NCBI RefSeq assembly: GCF_023276655.1
Contig: NZ_JALGRK010000001.1
Coordinates: forward strand, 887,501 to 951,500
Source of the DNA: Olsenella intestinalis
GTDB taxonomy: Bacteria > Actinomycetota > Coriobacteriia > Coriobacteriales > Atopobiaceae
DNA length: 64,000 bases
Reading direction: 5' to 3'
This document shows positions 33,826 through 43,131 of the stretch, one piece after another. A program made the translations under genes and the position numbers. Every line of letters starts with the position of its first letter. The first letter of the stretch is position 1. The notes below the pieces were generated by a model that was not told the DNA's origin, ran no database searches, and saw only the letters and a program-made list of their open reading frames with translations.

Positions 33826-34575
33826 ATGTACGGATACGGAACTCGCAGCTCGCTTTACCCATCGATGTTCGGTCTTGGCTCGGGCTTTGCGGGCGCTCTC
33901 CTGCTCGTCGCGTTCATCGCCTCGATCGTGCTCACGGTCATCATCTACCGCCGCTTCGTCTCCAACAAGGCGGCTGGCGGCCTCAAGCTCAAGGATCACG
34001 CCACCTGGGACAAGTTCTTCCGCTTCGACAGCTTCATCGTCGACAAGATCCTGCAGGTCCTCTACATCTTCGGCGCCGTGTCCTCCGCCACCTTCACTGT
34101 GGTGATGATTCTTCTCTCGCTGTCCGGCGGCATTGTCGCCTTCCTGGCCGCGCTCATTGGCGGCGCGCTCCTCTGCCTTCTCTACCAGGTGATGCACCGC
34201 GCCCTCTTCGAGCTGCTCATGCTCGGCATCGTGACGGCGCGCAACGCCATCTCCATCAGGAGGATGATGGAGCAGGACAGGGGCATCGTCTCCACTGAGT
34301 CCGCTGGCGGAGAAGAGCCTGCCCCTGCCCCCGCGCCCGCTCCCGTTCCGCCGGCTCCCGCGCCTGCGGCCCCCGTTCCGCCGACGGCCCCGGCCGCGGC
34401 TCCCGAGCCTCCCGCTCCCGTACCCGCGTCGGAGCCCGAGCCCGCACCCGCGCCGGAGCCTGAGCCCGCACCTGAGCCTGAGTCCGCCCCCGAGCCCGGC
34501 GTCTGCCCCGCCTGCGGCGAGAAGAACGAGCCCGGCTCCCACTTCTGCGGCAACTGCGGCGGCAAGCTCGACTAG
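33826..34575 (+). CDS. DUF4282-like membrane protein with a C-terminal zinc ribbon
   Basis: Codes for 249 residues in three parts. Residues 1 to about 150 contain three membrane helices, with WDKFFRFDSFIVDKILQVLY and LYQVMHRALFELLMLGI, similar to the DUF4282 family. Residues about 165-225 are a Pro-Ala-Glu repeat linker (long runs of PAP and EPEPAP). The C-terminus is a CPACGEKNE...HFCGNCG zinc ribbon. GAAAGGGG precedes the ATG at 33826. Function unknown; the layout suggests a cytoplasmic metal-ribbon tethered to a membrane part. Confidence 0.75.
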   Translation: MYGYGTRSSLYPSMFGLGSGFAGALLLVAFIASIVLTVIIYRRFVSNKAAGGLKLKDHATWDKFFRFDSFIVDKILQVLYIFGAVSSATFTVVMILLSLSGGIVAFLAALIGGALLCLLYQVMHRALFELLMLGIVTARNAISIRRMMEQDRGIVSTESAGGEEPAPAPAPAPVPPAPAPAAPVPPTAPAAAPEPPAPVPASEPEPAPAPEPEPAPEPESAPEPGVCPACGEKNEPGSHFCGNCGGKLD

Positions 34576-34608
34576 CGATCACCCGCTAGAGCAGCCAGCC
34601 AAACAAGA

Positions 34609-34643
34609 GGCGCGCGTCGACCATCGGCCGGCGCGCGCCCTTT
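34609..34643. terminator. Bidirectional terminator between convergent genes
   Basis: GGCGCGCG (34609-34616) with CGCGCGCC (34632-34639), then CTTTCCTT on plus and CTCTTGTTT on minus. It lies between two genes that end towards each other. Confidence 0.65.
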
Positions 34644-34665
34644 CCTTGCCGCGTGTCGCACTGCC

Positions 34666-36033
34666 CTAGATGCAGAGCCCTACGACCACGCCGAGCGAGT
34701 CGTTCGAGTTGCCGTACGTCGACGGGTTGCCGCTCGCGTCCACATGGCGCCCGCGCCCCGAGCTCGCCGCCGTCGAGCGCAGCCACCACGAGCCGCCGCA
34801 CGCCAGGCACGAGTTGTTCGCGTCAGACACCACGCGCTGCTGCGCAAAGTACTCGTACTGGTCGCCCTCGCCGTTGAACACCGAGTTGTAGAACGCGCTG
34901 TTCGCGGGGTCGGAGTCGTAGTTCCAGTCCACGGCCCCCGTCAGCTCGATGATCGACGGCGCCCACAGCGTGTCGGTCGTCGGCGTCGTGACCATCCCCG
35001 AGCTCGCCTTGCCCACGTTGTTCGAGACCTTCTGCACGGGCACGACCACCTTGGCCAGCTCCTCGGGCAGCTTGTCCTTCAGCTCGCCGTTCATCCACGT
35101 GCGCAGCTCCGAGCCCTTCCAGCCGCCGTCGGTCGTGGTCCCGCTCGCCATCCGCCGCGACCAGTTCGCGTTCTTCGCGACGAACGTCATCGCGGCCTGC
35201 CCGCTGCCGTCGGCCTTGTCGTCGTGCATGAGCCCCACGAGCCGCAGCTGCACCTCGGTGCCGTCGCTCATCTTGACGGCCTTCACGCCCGAGACGAGCT
35301 TGCCCCCGCGCGCCAGGCCGTACTCCTCCGCCACGTCGAGCGCCGCCCTGCGCGAGCCCGCCGCGTACATCTTCTGCGCGACCTTGCCCAGCTCGCCCCA
35401 CGAGTACTGCTCGACCGACGCCCTCGGCTTCACGTCGCCGTTCGAGCTCGATTCATCCGCCGCGCCGGCCGCGTTTCCGCCGGCCTTCGCCGAGGCGCCG
35501 CTGTCGCCCTTCTGCTGCTCCTGCACCTGCGGGACGGGCGCGGCCTCCTTGTTGGCGTTCGCCCCCGAGACCGCGAACGCGATCCCCAGTCCGAGCACGA
35601 ACGCCAGGCCGATGCCCCCGCCGATAAGAGCGGGCTTCAGGGCCGACGGCTTCGCCTTGGCCTTCGACTGGGTGCCTGCCGTCTGACCCTCGCCCTGGAG
35701 GTACGGGTTGTCCGTCGCAGGGGCCGCGCCGGCACGCGCGTTCGCGCCCACGCCTGCGCTCACGGGCGCGTGGGCTCCCTCTGCGTTGGCCCTGCTCGCG
35801 CGTCGTGTCTCGTCCAGCACCGAGACCGGTGCCTGGACCGCCGCGGGCATTACCGTGGTCTTCTGGTCGGCGCCTTCCGGTGCGGCCGCATTCGCGGCGC
35901 CCTCGTCGCTCGGCGTCCCCTCGGGCCTCTCGAGCCTCGTCGTCTTCTCGGACGCGCTCGCGGGCGCCCCGCACTCGATGCAGAAGTTCGCACCCTCGGG
36001 CAGCCTCGAGCCGCAGTTCGTGCAGAATCTCAT
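34666..36033 (-). CDS. Zinc-ribbon, single-pass membrane protein with a DUF6273 domain
   Basis: Codes for 455 residues. An N-terminal zinc ribbon (CTNCGSRLPEGANFCIECG, residues 4-22) is followed by a polar linker, one membrane helix (about 134-156) and an external C-terminal domain (about 215-455). The latter carries the DUF6273 pattern: SELRTWMNGELKDKLP, then TDTLWAPSIIEL, then WWLRS, ending GVVVGLCI. Such proteins are common surface-linked proteins of Coriobacteriia, with no known function. GGAGGTACGAGAG precedes the ATG at 36033. Confidence 0.85.
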   Translation of the reverse strand: MRFCTNCGSRLPEGANFCIECGAPASASEKTTRLERPEGTPSDEGAANAAAPEGADQKTTVMPAAVQAPVSVLDETRRASRANAEGAHAPVSAGVGANARAGAAPATDNPYLQGEGQTAGTQSKAKAKPSALKPALIGGGIGLAFVLGLGIAFAVSGANANKEAAPVPQVQEQQKGDSGASAKAGGNAAGAADESSSNGDVKPRASVEQYSWGELGKVAQKMYAAGSRRAALDVAEEYGLARGGKLVSGVKAVKMSDGTEVQLRLVGLMHDDKADGSGQAAMTFVAKNANWSRRMASGTTTDGGWKGSELRTWMNGELKDKLPEELAKVVVPVQKVSNNVGKASSGMVTTPTTDTLWAPSIIELTGAVDWNYDSDPANSAFYNSVFNGEGDQYEYFAQQRVVSDANNSCLACGGSWWLRSTAASSGRGRHVDASGNPSTYGNSNDSLGVVVGLCI

Positions 36034-36174
36034 CTCTCGTACCTCCGAGCGTCGTTATTTGCGGCACGGGCCGCCCGTCGAGTGGCGGGCTGGGGTGTCG
36101 TTTTCCCAACCGTAGCATTGTTGATGGGGCTGCGCGCCCACGAAGGCGCGTCCGCCAAACGCCGGTAACGCGAG

Positions 36175-36206
36175 GGGGCGGGGCGCCACCTCTGGCACCC
36201 CGCCCC
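36175..36206. terminator. Long GC hairpin after the surface-protein gene
   Basis: GGGGCGGGG (36175-36183) with CCCCGCCCC (36198-36206), and GCCA/TGGC inside. No T run on either strand. It lies between the 3' end of the 1703-residue gene and the next minus-strand gene. Confidence 0.5.
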
Positions 36207-36233
36207 GAATCCGTCACGTGTGTCTCGCCGAGG

Positions 36234-39200
36234 CTACTCCTCGTCCTCCTCGACCATGTTCTCGTACTTTCTGCGGCGACGCTCGTAGGCCAGGGCCGCG
36301 GCCCCTGCCGCAGCCAGCGCGGCCGGCACGATGCCCGTGGTCGGGTCTGCCGTGTCAGGCAGGCGCGAGCTGCTCCTGGGGGCCGAGGCGGTGCTTCCCA
36401 GCACCTCGACCGGCGCGTCGTTCAGATCGCTCCAGTCCGCGTCGTCCTCCTCGGTCCAGACCTCGTCCATGATGTCGATGGGCTCGTTCTCGTACTCGAT
36501 GACCTCGCCCTCGTCCCAGTCGTCGTCATCCTGGTTGTAGAGCCCGCCCGACGTGACCATCGTGGGGCTCGTCGCCTGGAAGCCGACCTTCTTCTCGCCG
36601 CGCCACTCTGCCGGGATCGGCATCGACACGCGGTGCGTCTGCGTCTTGCCGGGCGCCAGCGACCAGTCGCTCTCGACGTTGGTGGGGTTGCCCTTCTCGT
36701 CGCTCTGGTTGTAGACCGACTCGCGCAGCGTGTCCTTGCTGAAGGTGAGCTGGGTCTCGCTGACCTTCTCGTTGTCGCAGAACATCACGACCTTGCAGCC
36801 CGAGATGAACGTGTTGCCGTCGTTGCGCAGCGTCACGTCGAAGTTGGCCGAGCCGCCGGGCGTCACGCGCGCGTTGGGTGCCTCGGCACGCAGCGCCGTG
36901 ACGCTCTTGACGTGTGGGATGCGCGTGCGCCAGAGGTTCGCGCCGTACTCCAGGTCGCTGTCCTTGCCCTTCACGAGCTCGGTGATGAGAAGGTCGAGCG
37001 CCGAGCCGCCCACGCCAACCACGGACAGCTGGTCGGCGTCGTGCGAGAGGTCCGCCATGATGAACGGATCCGAGAAGTGATTGGCTCCCCAGACGCGGCA
37101 CGCCATGATGTGGAAGACCTTCTGGCGCTCGGTCGTGACGTCGCCCGTCTCGTCGTCGACCTTGCTCACCTGGTCGCCGTCGCGCGACTGCGGCCAGAAG
37201 ATGAGGTTGCCGTTGCGGCTGATGCCGAAGGCCTGCACGCCGTACTCGGTCGGACCGACGGGCGTGAACTCGAGGTCGTAGCTGCTGTTCCACTTGGCCT
37301 GCTGCAGCTTGCCGCCATGCGAGCAGAGGAAGCCCTCGTGCTTGCGCCACGGCACGAGGCGCGGCGGCATTGAGCCCACCGGGTCCTTCTCGTCGAACTC
37401 GTAGACCGTCTTGCCCTTGACGATGTTTTGCAGCACGCCGCCGCTGGTCGCGTAGTCGACCTTCATGATGAGGAAGGTCACCCGCTTGCCGCCGCGCAGC
37501 ATGATCGTGTGCTCGCCGCCGACGGCCTCGCTGACCTGCATCTCGAAGAGGTCCTTGGGAAGCGCCCCGATCTTGGCCGAGATGTCGTTCCAGCTCGCGA
37601 TCCTGACGGGGTTGACGTTCCTTTTGCTGGACGAGAAGTTCACGAACATGACCCCGAGCTTCGTCTCGACGTTCTCGCTCTTGACGAGCTCGCCTACAGC
37701 GTCTTTGTCGACGCAGCGGTCGAGGTAGTTGACGAGCATCGTGGAGCCCTGGAGGTGGCAGGACAGGTTCGAGATCGAGTGGATCTTGTTGGACGACCCG
37801 TCGCCGAAGACCTGCTCGGACGTGCGGACGAACCAGTTGGAGATGCGCGAGGTCGCACCCGACGTCATGTCGCGGGCATCCACCTTGAAGAAGAGGAAGG
37901 CGGTTTCGGCCATGACGCCGTCGAGCGAGGCGATCGTCTGACCCTCGGGATTCGCGCGCTTGCCGCAGATGATGGCGACCGAGAATGTGCCGCCGCTCGA
38001 GCTGGGCAGGAACTCGAGGTCGTAGTCGTAGTCGTAGTACTCCCAGCGCTTGAAGCCGTCGCGCGGCTTCCTCGGGTTGACGTAGATGTCGAACTTGTGG
38101 GTCTGGCCGGCGGCTCCGCCGGTGAGCAGGGTGGCGGTCAGGCGCGTGCGCGTGACGATCCAGGCCTTCCTCTTGGAGATGTCGAAGGCGCGCACCTTGG
38201 CGGTGCCGAGGCGGAAGAGGTAGGTCTTGGACTCGCTGCCGATGTTGACCGTGATCACCTTCGAGCGCGGGTCGCCGAAGACGTTCGCGTTGATCTTCGT
38301 GTCGGAGGTCGGTCTGAGTCCGCCGTCCATGCCGACGCCCTTGATGCCGACGGGCGCGTCTGCGGCCACGGCGAACTGCGTGTTGAGGAAGGGTGCGCCG
38401 GCCGCGGCGGCCGTCTCGGCGGCCGCGTCGAGCTGCTCCTGGCTCGGCTGCTCGCCCTGCGTCTGGGCCGTCTCCTGCGCCTGGGTGCCGAGCTTGTCCT
38501 TGTCAGTGGCGTTGTCCTTGGCGTCCGCGGCATCCGTCGCGGCGTCTGCCTTGTCGCCGGTAGTGTCGTCCGCCTTGGAGGTCGCGTCCGCGCCTGCCTC
38601 GCTGGTCGCGCCGGCATCTGCCGCGCCCGTCTGGTCCGTCGTGCCTGCGTCGGTCGCGCCTGCAGTGGGGGCGGACGTGCTGGCATCGGGCGTGGCCGCC
38701 TCACCGTCCGAGAGGGGCGTGGCGCTCGCGGTCGCTGCCTCGTCGGGGGAGAGGGTGCCCGCCGCGCCTGCGGCCGCGGCACCTGCGGCGACGGCCGCAC
38801 CAGGCGTCGCGTCGCCCGTCTGCTTGTTCGCGTCCGTTGTTGCGGCGTCGCCCGTCGCGGCATCGCCGTCGGTCGTGCCGGTCGCGTTGGCACCGGTCGC
38901 GTTGGCGTCGGTCGCGTCATCCGCGGTCGGGTCCTTCGCCCGGTCCGCCGTGGCGGCCTGCGCATCGCCCTGCTTCTGCGCCTGGGCCGCGTCTGAGGCC
39001 TTGCTCTTCTCGGCGTCGTCCTTCTGGGCCTGGGTCTGGGCGTCGGCGGGCGTGGGCTCGGGCTCGAGCAGGCCGAAGTCGTAGGTGTAGTAGTGGATGG
39101 GCGTGCCGTCCTCGAGCGGGGCGACCATGTCCTCGCCGCGCCTGAAGCCGATGCGGAGGTTCGTGGGGTGGTCGTCGGACTGGCCGGTGAGCTCGTCGAT

Positions 39201-41345
39201 GCCGTACCAGCGCGCCCAGTCGTCCTCGCCCCAGGTGTCGTCGTCGGGGACGTTCTCGTCCCAATCATCGTAATTGGTCTCGTAGCTGTCGGGCGAGCCG
39301 TCGGGCACGAGCGTCTCGTCGTAGTTGATGGTGCCGAGCTCGTCCTCGCGGATGGTCTCGAGCATGCCGTCGGAGATGAACACGAGGGAGTCGGCGAGCT
39401 CCTCGAGGGTGTAGTTTGCCCAGGGGTCGATGGTCTCGAGGTCGTCGCCCTCGGCCGAGGTGCCGAGCTGGTTCTTCCAGTTGTCGACCCAGTTGGGCTT
39501 GCTGCCGTCGGCGAGCAGGAACGTCTTGGTGAACAGGAACATGTGCAGGACGAGGTCGAGCCTCGCGATGAAGCTGAGGATGACGTGCAGCTGCGACTTG
39601 CCGTCCTTCGGCGCCGCGGGGGACCACGCGATGTAGAAGGCCAGGCCGATGCTGCCCTTGACGCAGATCGACGCGACGCCGCGGATGCCGACGCCCACCG
39701 AGGCGCTCACGACCGGCGTGATGCGGAACGACAGGCCGGTGTTCATGGGGTCCCACTCGACGAGCGACCAGTCGAACATGTCGTCGATGAAGGAGCGGGT
39801 CTTGTCCTTCTGGACGAGGCGGCCGCCGAGGGTGCCCGAGGCGTCGGCCGTCGCGTTGAAGCCGAAGATGATCAGCGCCGGGATGGGGCCGAGCATGTAG
39901 TTCATGGTGTAGGAGGCGTCCATCGAGCCGAAGAGCTGCAGGCCGCCGGAGTACTGCAGGGCGCCGGTGCCCTTGTCCCACTGGGCGCCCAGGAGCAGCT
40001 GGAAGTTGAGGCGGAACGACACGCTGCCGAAGGTGTCGATCTTCTCGATGGCGCCGCCCGAGATGGCGCTGCCGGCCTTGGCCGACATGTCGCCCGCGGT
40101 CTTGAGGAGCTTGTTGAACTGCTCGGAGATGGACTTGCGCGGCATCGAGAAGCCGTCGGTCCACTTCTTGGTGTCGGTGTTGTAGTCCTTACCCCAGCGC
40201 TTCATGGGGATGGTGATGCGCAGGTAGCCAAAGGGGTTGTAGTCGACGTTGATGAGCCAGTCGGGCGTCCAGACCTTGACGTCGGAGCCGCCGATGACCG
40301 GGATCGACTTGGGCCACTTGAGGCCGAGGCCGCTGATGGCCTTGCCGTCCATGCTGAGCGGCGAGAACTTCACGCCCGAGGCGTTGGGCGCCTTGTTGGC
40401 CGCGGGCTTCGAGAAGGTGGGCGACAGCGCCGTGACGAAGGACTTCCCGCCCTGCTCTATGCGAAGGTAGTTGTCCTTCTCGGCGAAGGCCTTGGCCGAG
40501 TCGCGCTTGAGGAGCTCCTGCGTGAAGGTGGCAGTCGCCACGCCGCCCGTGGGCGTGACCTTGGCCTGGGCGAACGCCTCGCCGGTCTTGCCGTGCGTGA
40601 GCGAGAGCGTGCACTCGCCGGCGCCGAGGTTCTTGACGACGACCTTGGCGTCCACGTTGGCGGTGTTCGCGCTGTCGAGCAGGAAGTCGTTCTTGGTGTA
40701 GAGCATGTCCCATCCCGCGATCGTGGCGCAGGCGGGGTAGGGGAGGTTCTCGGAGAGCTTGCGCGTGGGCACCTCGATGAGCTGGCCGCCCTCGACGTAG
40801 GTGAGGCCCACCTCGAAGTCGCGGTACCCGCTCGCGGTGACGCTGATGCTTCCCGCGAGCACGTAGCTGCTCATCTTGTAGACGTCCTTGTTGCCGTTGG
40901 GGTTGTTGGCGATCTTGGCGATGTCGATGATCGCGATGCCCTTGTCGTCGGTCACCCCCTCGGCCGAGCCCTTGCCGTCCTGGCGGGTGACCTTGACCTT
41001 GGCCCCCTTGACGGCGGTCTGCGCCCCGTCGGCCATGTCGGCCACGATGAAGCTCGTCTCGTAGGGCTTGGCCGCGATGATCTTGAGGCTCGGCCCCTTG
41101 GCGTCGCCGCCGTCGACCTCGGACTCGTCGGCCTCCTCGGCGAGCGCCGAGCCCGCGGGCGCGAGCACGTAGCTGCCCACGGTCGCGAAGGGCAGCGTCG
41201 CGAGCGTGCCGACGGCCACCTCCACGAACGAGCGGCGGCTGAGCCCGCGCGTGGCGGCCCGGGGCGCGTCCTGCGGCGCGCCTCCGGCCGCGTCGCCCTC
41301 CTGCCCGATCTGATCGCGTGTCCGGACGTCCTCGTTGCGCTCCAT
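36234..41345 (-). CDS. Giant Tat-exported, sortase-anchored surface protein
   Basis: Codes for 1703 residues. The N-terminus has a twin-arginine signal (LSRRSFVEVAVGTLAT, residues 35-50) and a cleavage region near ALAEEA. The C-terminus has LPDTAD (about 1662-1667), a hydrophobic helix and an RRRRK tail, the LPxTx sorting signal for cell-wall attachment. In between are an Ig-like/regulatory-type domain (about 85-200, KGAKVKVTRQDGKGSAEGVTD), large folded parts I do not recognise, an Ala/Thr/Asp-rich low-complexity region (about 760-985), and a late domain that resembles extracellular adhesion modules (about 1500-1600, APNARVTPGGSANFDVTLRNDGNTF). A Tat signal means it folds before export. No sortase gene is in the window. 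Probably an adhesin or binding protein. Confidence 0.9.
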   Translation of the reverse strand: MERNEDVRTRDQIGQEGDAAGGAPQDAPRAATRGLSRRSFVEVAVGTLATLPFATVGSYVLAPAGSALAEEADESEVDGGDAKGPSLKIIAAKPYETSFIVADMADGAQTAVKGAKVKVTRQDGKGSAEGVTDDKGIAIIDIAKIANNPNGNKDVYKMSSYVLAGSISVTASGYRDFEVGLTYVEGGQLIEVPTRKLSENLPYPACATIAGWDMLYTKNDFLLDSANTANVDAKVVVKNLGAGECTLSLTHGKTGEAFAQAKVTPTGGVATATFTQELLKRDSAKAFAEKDNYLRIEQGGKSFVTALSPTFSKPAANKAPNASGVKFSPLSMDGKAISGLGLKWPKSIPVIGGSDVKVWTPDWLINVDYNPFGYLRITIPMKRWGKDYNTDTKKWTDGFSMPRKSISEQFNKLLKTAGDMSAKAGSAISGGAIEKIDTFGSVSFRLNFQLLLGAQWDKGTGALQYSGGLQLFGSMDASYTMNYMLGPIPALIIFGFNATADASGTLGGRLVQKDKTRSFIDDMFDWSLVEWDPMNTGLSFRITPVVSASVGVGIRGVASICVKGSIGLAFYIAWSPAAPKDGKSQLHVILSFIARLDLVLHMFLFTKTFLLADGSKPNWVDNWKNQLGTSAEGDDLETIDPWANYTLEELADSLVFISDGMLETIREDELGTINYDETLVPDGSPDSYETNYDDWDENVPDDDTWGEDDWARWYGIDELTGQSDDHPTNLRIGFRRGEDMVAPLEDGTPIHYYTYDFGLLEPEPTPADAQTQAQKDDAEKSKASDAAQAQKQGDAQAATADRAKDPTADDATDANATGANATGTTDGDAATGDAATTDANKQTGDATPGAAVAAGAAAAGAAGTLSPDEAATASATPLSDGEAATPDASTSAPTAGATDAGTTDQTGAADAGATSEAGADATSKADDTTGDKADAATDAADAKDNATDKDKLGTQAQETAQTQGEQPSQEQLDAAAETAAAAGAPFLNTQFAVAADAPVGIKGVGMDGGLRPTSDTKINANVFGDPRSKVITVNIGSESKTYLFRLGTAKVRAFDISKRKAWIVTRTRLTATLLTGGAAGQTHKFDIYVNPRKPRDGFKRWEYYDYDYDLEFLPSSSGGTFSVAIICGKRANPEGQTIASLDGVMAETAFLFFKVDARDMTSGATSRISNWFVRTSEQVFGDGSSNKIHSISNLSCHLQGSTMLVNYLDRCVDKDAVGELVKSENVETKLGVMFVNFSSSKRNVNPVRIASWNDISAKIGALPKDLFEMQVSEAVGGEHTIMLRGGKRVTFLIMKVDYATSGGVLQNIVKGKTVYEFDEKDPVGSMPPRLVPWRKHEGFLCSHGGKLQQAKWNSSYDLEFTPVGPTEYGVQAFGISRNGNLIFWPQSRDGDQVSKVDDETGDVTTERQKVFHIMACRVWGANHFSDPFIMADLSHDADQLSVVGVGGSALDLLITELVKGKDSDLEYGANLWRTRIPHVKSVTALRAEAPNARVTPGGSANFDVTLRNDGNTFISGCKVVMFCDNEKVSETQLTFSKDTLRESVYNQSDEKGNPTNVESDWSLAPGKTQTHRVSMPIPAEWRGEKKVGFQATSPTMVTSGGLYNQDDDDWDEGEVIEYENEPIDIMDEVWTEEDDADWSDLNDAPVEVLGSTASAPRSSSRLPDTADPTTGIVPAALAAAGAAALAYERRRRKYENMVEEDEE

Positions 41346-41473
41346 CTGAACCCCGCTTTCTGTCGCGCCCGTCGCCTGGATGCGCGGGCGTGGTCGGCAG
41401 CTGATTCAGGAAAGCATACCGTGCGCGCGCAGGGAATTGGCACGTTCGTGTAGGTATATTCGACAGACGAGAA

Positions 41474-41497
41474 GAGCGACCGCCTGTGCGGTCGCTC
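41474..41497 (-). terminator. Terminator of the NhaC-type gene
   Basis: GAGCGACCGC and GCGGTCGCTC, ten perfect pairs around a four-base loop. On the minus strand it is followed by TTCTCGTCTGTC, a weak T-rich stretch, and overlaps a copy of the repeated 9-mer. Confidence 0.65.
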
Positions 41498-41532
41498 GTG
41501 TGCGGACTCTGTGTCGGACGCGCCCCGGAGGG

Positions 41533-43011
41533 CTAGGCGACGAGGGCGCGGCTCTTCTCGGCGGGGGCGCCTGCGGCCGTGCCCGAGGCGTCGGGGCCGT
41601 CGGAGGTGGCGTCGGCGTCGGCGTCGGGGTCGGCGTCTGCGGGGGAGGACAGGCGGGCGTCGTCTCGGGTGTCGAGGCCGAGCGCGCGGGCGGCGCGCGT
41701 CTGCGAGAAGCCGGGGTGGCGGTGCTGGTAGACGGAGATCGCGAGGGTCCACAGCGGGATGAGCATCGTGAGGAAGTTGAAGGCGACGCTCTCCATGGGC
41801 ATGCCGACGAACGCGATGATGCCGATGCAGGAGGTCGACCACGGCACGATCGACGAGATGATCGCGGCGCTGTTCTCGAGGTCGAGGGCGAGCGCGCTGT
41901 CGCTGCGCTCGACCTCGTCGCAGAGCTGGCGGGTCAGCATGATGGCGACCACCTGGTCGCAGGCGACGGTGCACGTGGCGATCGAGGTCGCGAGCACGCT
42001 GATGAACGGCGTCGAGCGGCGCGCGATGCGGGTGACGTACTCGTGCAGGCCGACGAGCAGGCCCGTGCCCGAGAAGAGCCCGGAGTACGTGGCCGCGACG
42101 CCCACGATGGCGATGATCTCGGCCATGGACAGGATGCCGCCGCCGTTGACCATGCGCGCGATGGCGAGGTTGGGCGACTGGTACCCGAACACGAGGATGC
42201 CGGGCAGGTCGAGCGGGTTGATGTGCTGGATGGTGACGCAGATCGCGAGGGCCGCGGCGAGGCTCACGAGCATGGTGGTCCTGACGCGCACCTTGGCGAT
42301 CGAGAGCACGAGGATGATCGCGATGGGGATGATCGTGACCCACGAGAGGTCGAAGCTCGCGGCGAAGGAGCCCGTGAACGACGGCGCCATGCCGCTGCCG
42401 GCGGCCATGGGGCCGAGGGCGACGTAGGCGGCGCAGGAGATCGCGAAGGGGATGGCGGCGGTGCGGACCATGCGGCGCACGTTGTCGAACACCTGGGTGC
42501 GGGTGATGGTCGCGACGAGGGCGGCGGCCGACGACAGCGGCGAGCAGCGGTCTCCCACGAAGGCGCCGGCGAGAATGGCGCCGCCCACGATGGCGGCGTT
42601 GGCCTTCATGGCGGTCGCGATCGTGATGCAGATGACGCCCACGGTGGCCGAGGCGGCATACGAGCTGCCGGTGACCATCGACATGAACGCGCAGAGGAGG
42701 AAGCTCACGACCACGAGGGTCTCGGGGCTGACGACCTCGGCCGACCAGCAGGTGATGGACGGGATCGTGCCGGCCGCGCGCCACGACGCCGTGAGGGCGC
42801 CGATTATGACGAAGAAGAGGAGGACGCCGCCGATGGTGCGCACGCCCTCGAGGGCCATGCCGGCCACGGCGCGCGGCTTGTGCCCGCGCGCGAGGCCGTA
42901 GCCGCAGAAGAGCACGAGCCCCGCGATAAGGGTGAAGAGCAGGGGGATCCCCATGACGATGCCCGCCACGAGCATGGTGGCGAACGCTATGAGAATGAGG
43001 GACTCTGCCAT
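41533..43011 (-). CDS. NhaC-type Na+/H+ antiporter family protein
   Basis: Codes for about 492 residues with 11-12 membrane helices. GAFVGDRCSPLSSAAALVATIT and TCTVACDQVVAIMLTRQL, and IISSIVPWSTSCIGIIAF are characteristic of NhaC and related malate/lactate-Na antiporters; the exact ion and substrate are open. The ATG at 43011 is preferred over a GTG at 43044 because GGGAAG lies before it, although only 3 bases away. The tail is Asp/Ala-rich and hydrophilic. It is transcribed away from the LysR gene at 43132, the usual arrangement for a regulated transporter. Confidence 0.88.
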   Translation of the reverse strand: MAESLILIAFATMLVAGIVMGIPLLFTLIAGLVLFCGYGLARGHKPRAVAGMALEGVRTIGGVLLFFVIIGALTASWRAAGTIPSITCWSAEVVSPETLVVVSFLLCAFMSMVTGSSYAASATVGVICITIATAMKANAAIVGGAILAGAFVGDRCSPLSSAAALVATITRTQVFDNVRRMVRTAAIPFAISCAAYVALGPMAAGSGMAPSFTGSFAASFDLSWVTIIPIAIILVLSIAKVRVRTTMLVSLAAALAICVTIQHINPLDLPGILVFGYQSPNLAIARMVNGGGILSMAEIIAIVGVAATYSGLFSGTGLLVGLHEYVTRIARRSTPFISVLATSIATCTVACDQVVAIMLTRQLCDEVERSDSALALDLENSAAIISSIVPWSTSCIGIIAFVGMPMESVAFNFLTMLIPLWTLAISVYQHRHPGFSQTRAARALGLDTRDDARLSSPADADPDADADATSDGPDASGTAAGAPAEKSRALVA

Positions 43012-43083
43012 GGTCTTCCCGTCTGTCGAAGATGCATCGAGCACCTAAGGTACGCTGCGCTCTTCTCCAAGTCCAACTGTTAT

Positions 43084-43103
43084 ATTTGATAGGTATTACA
43101 AAT
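43084..43103. promoter_or_regulatory. LysR-type dyad between the antiporter and its regulator
   Basis: ATTTG, 10 bases, CAAAT, in an AT-rich pocket of an otherwise GC-rich gap between the two divergent genes. The spacing and the inverted symmetry fit a LysR-family site (T-N11-A type). Confidence 0.55.
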
Positions 43104-43131
43104 TGGATTTGTGAGAAGGGGGTGCCGCGCG

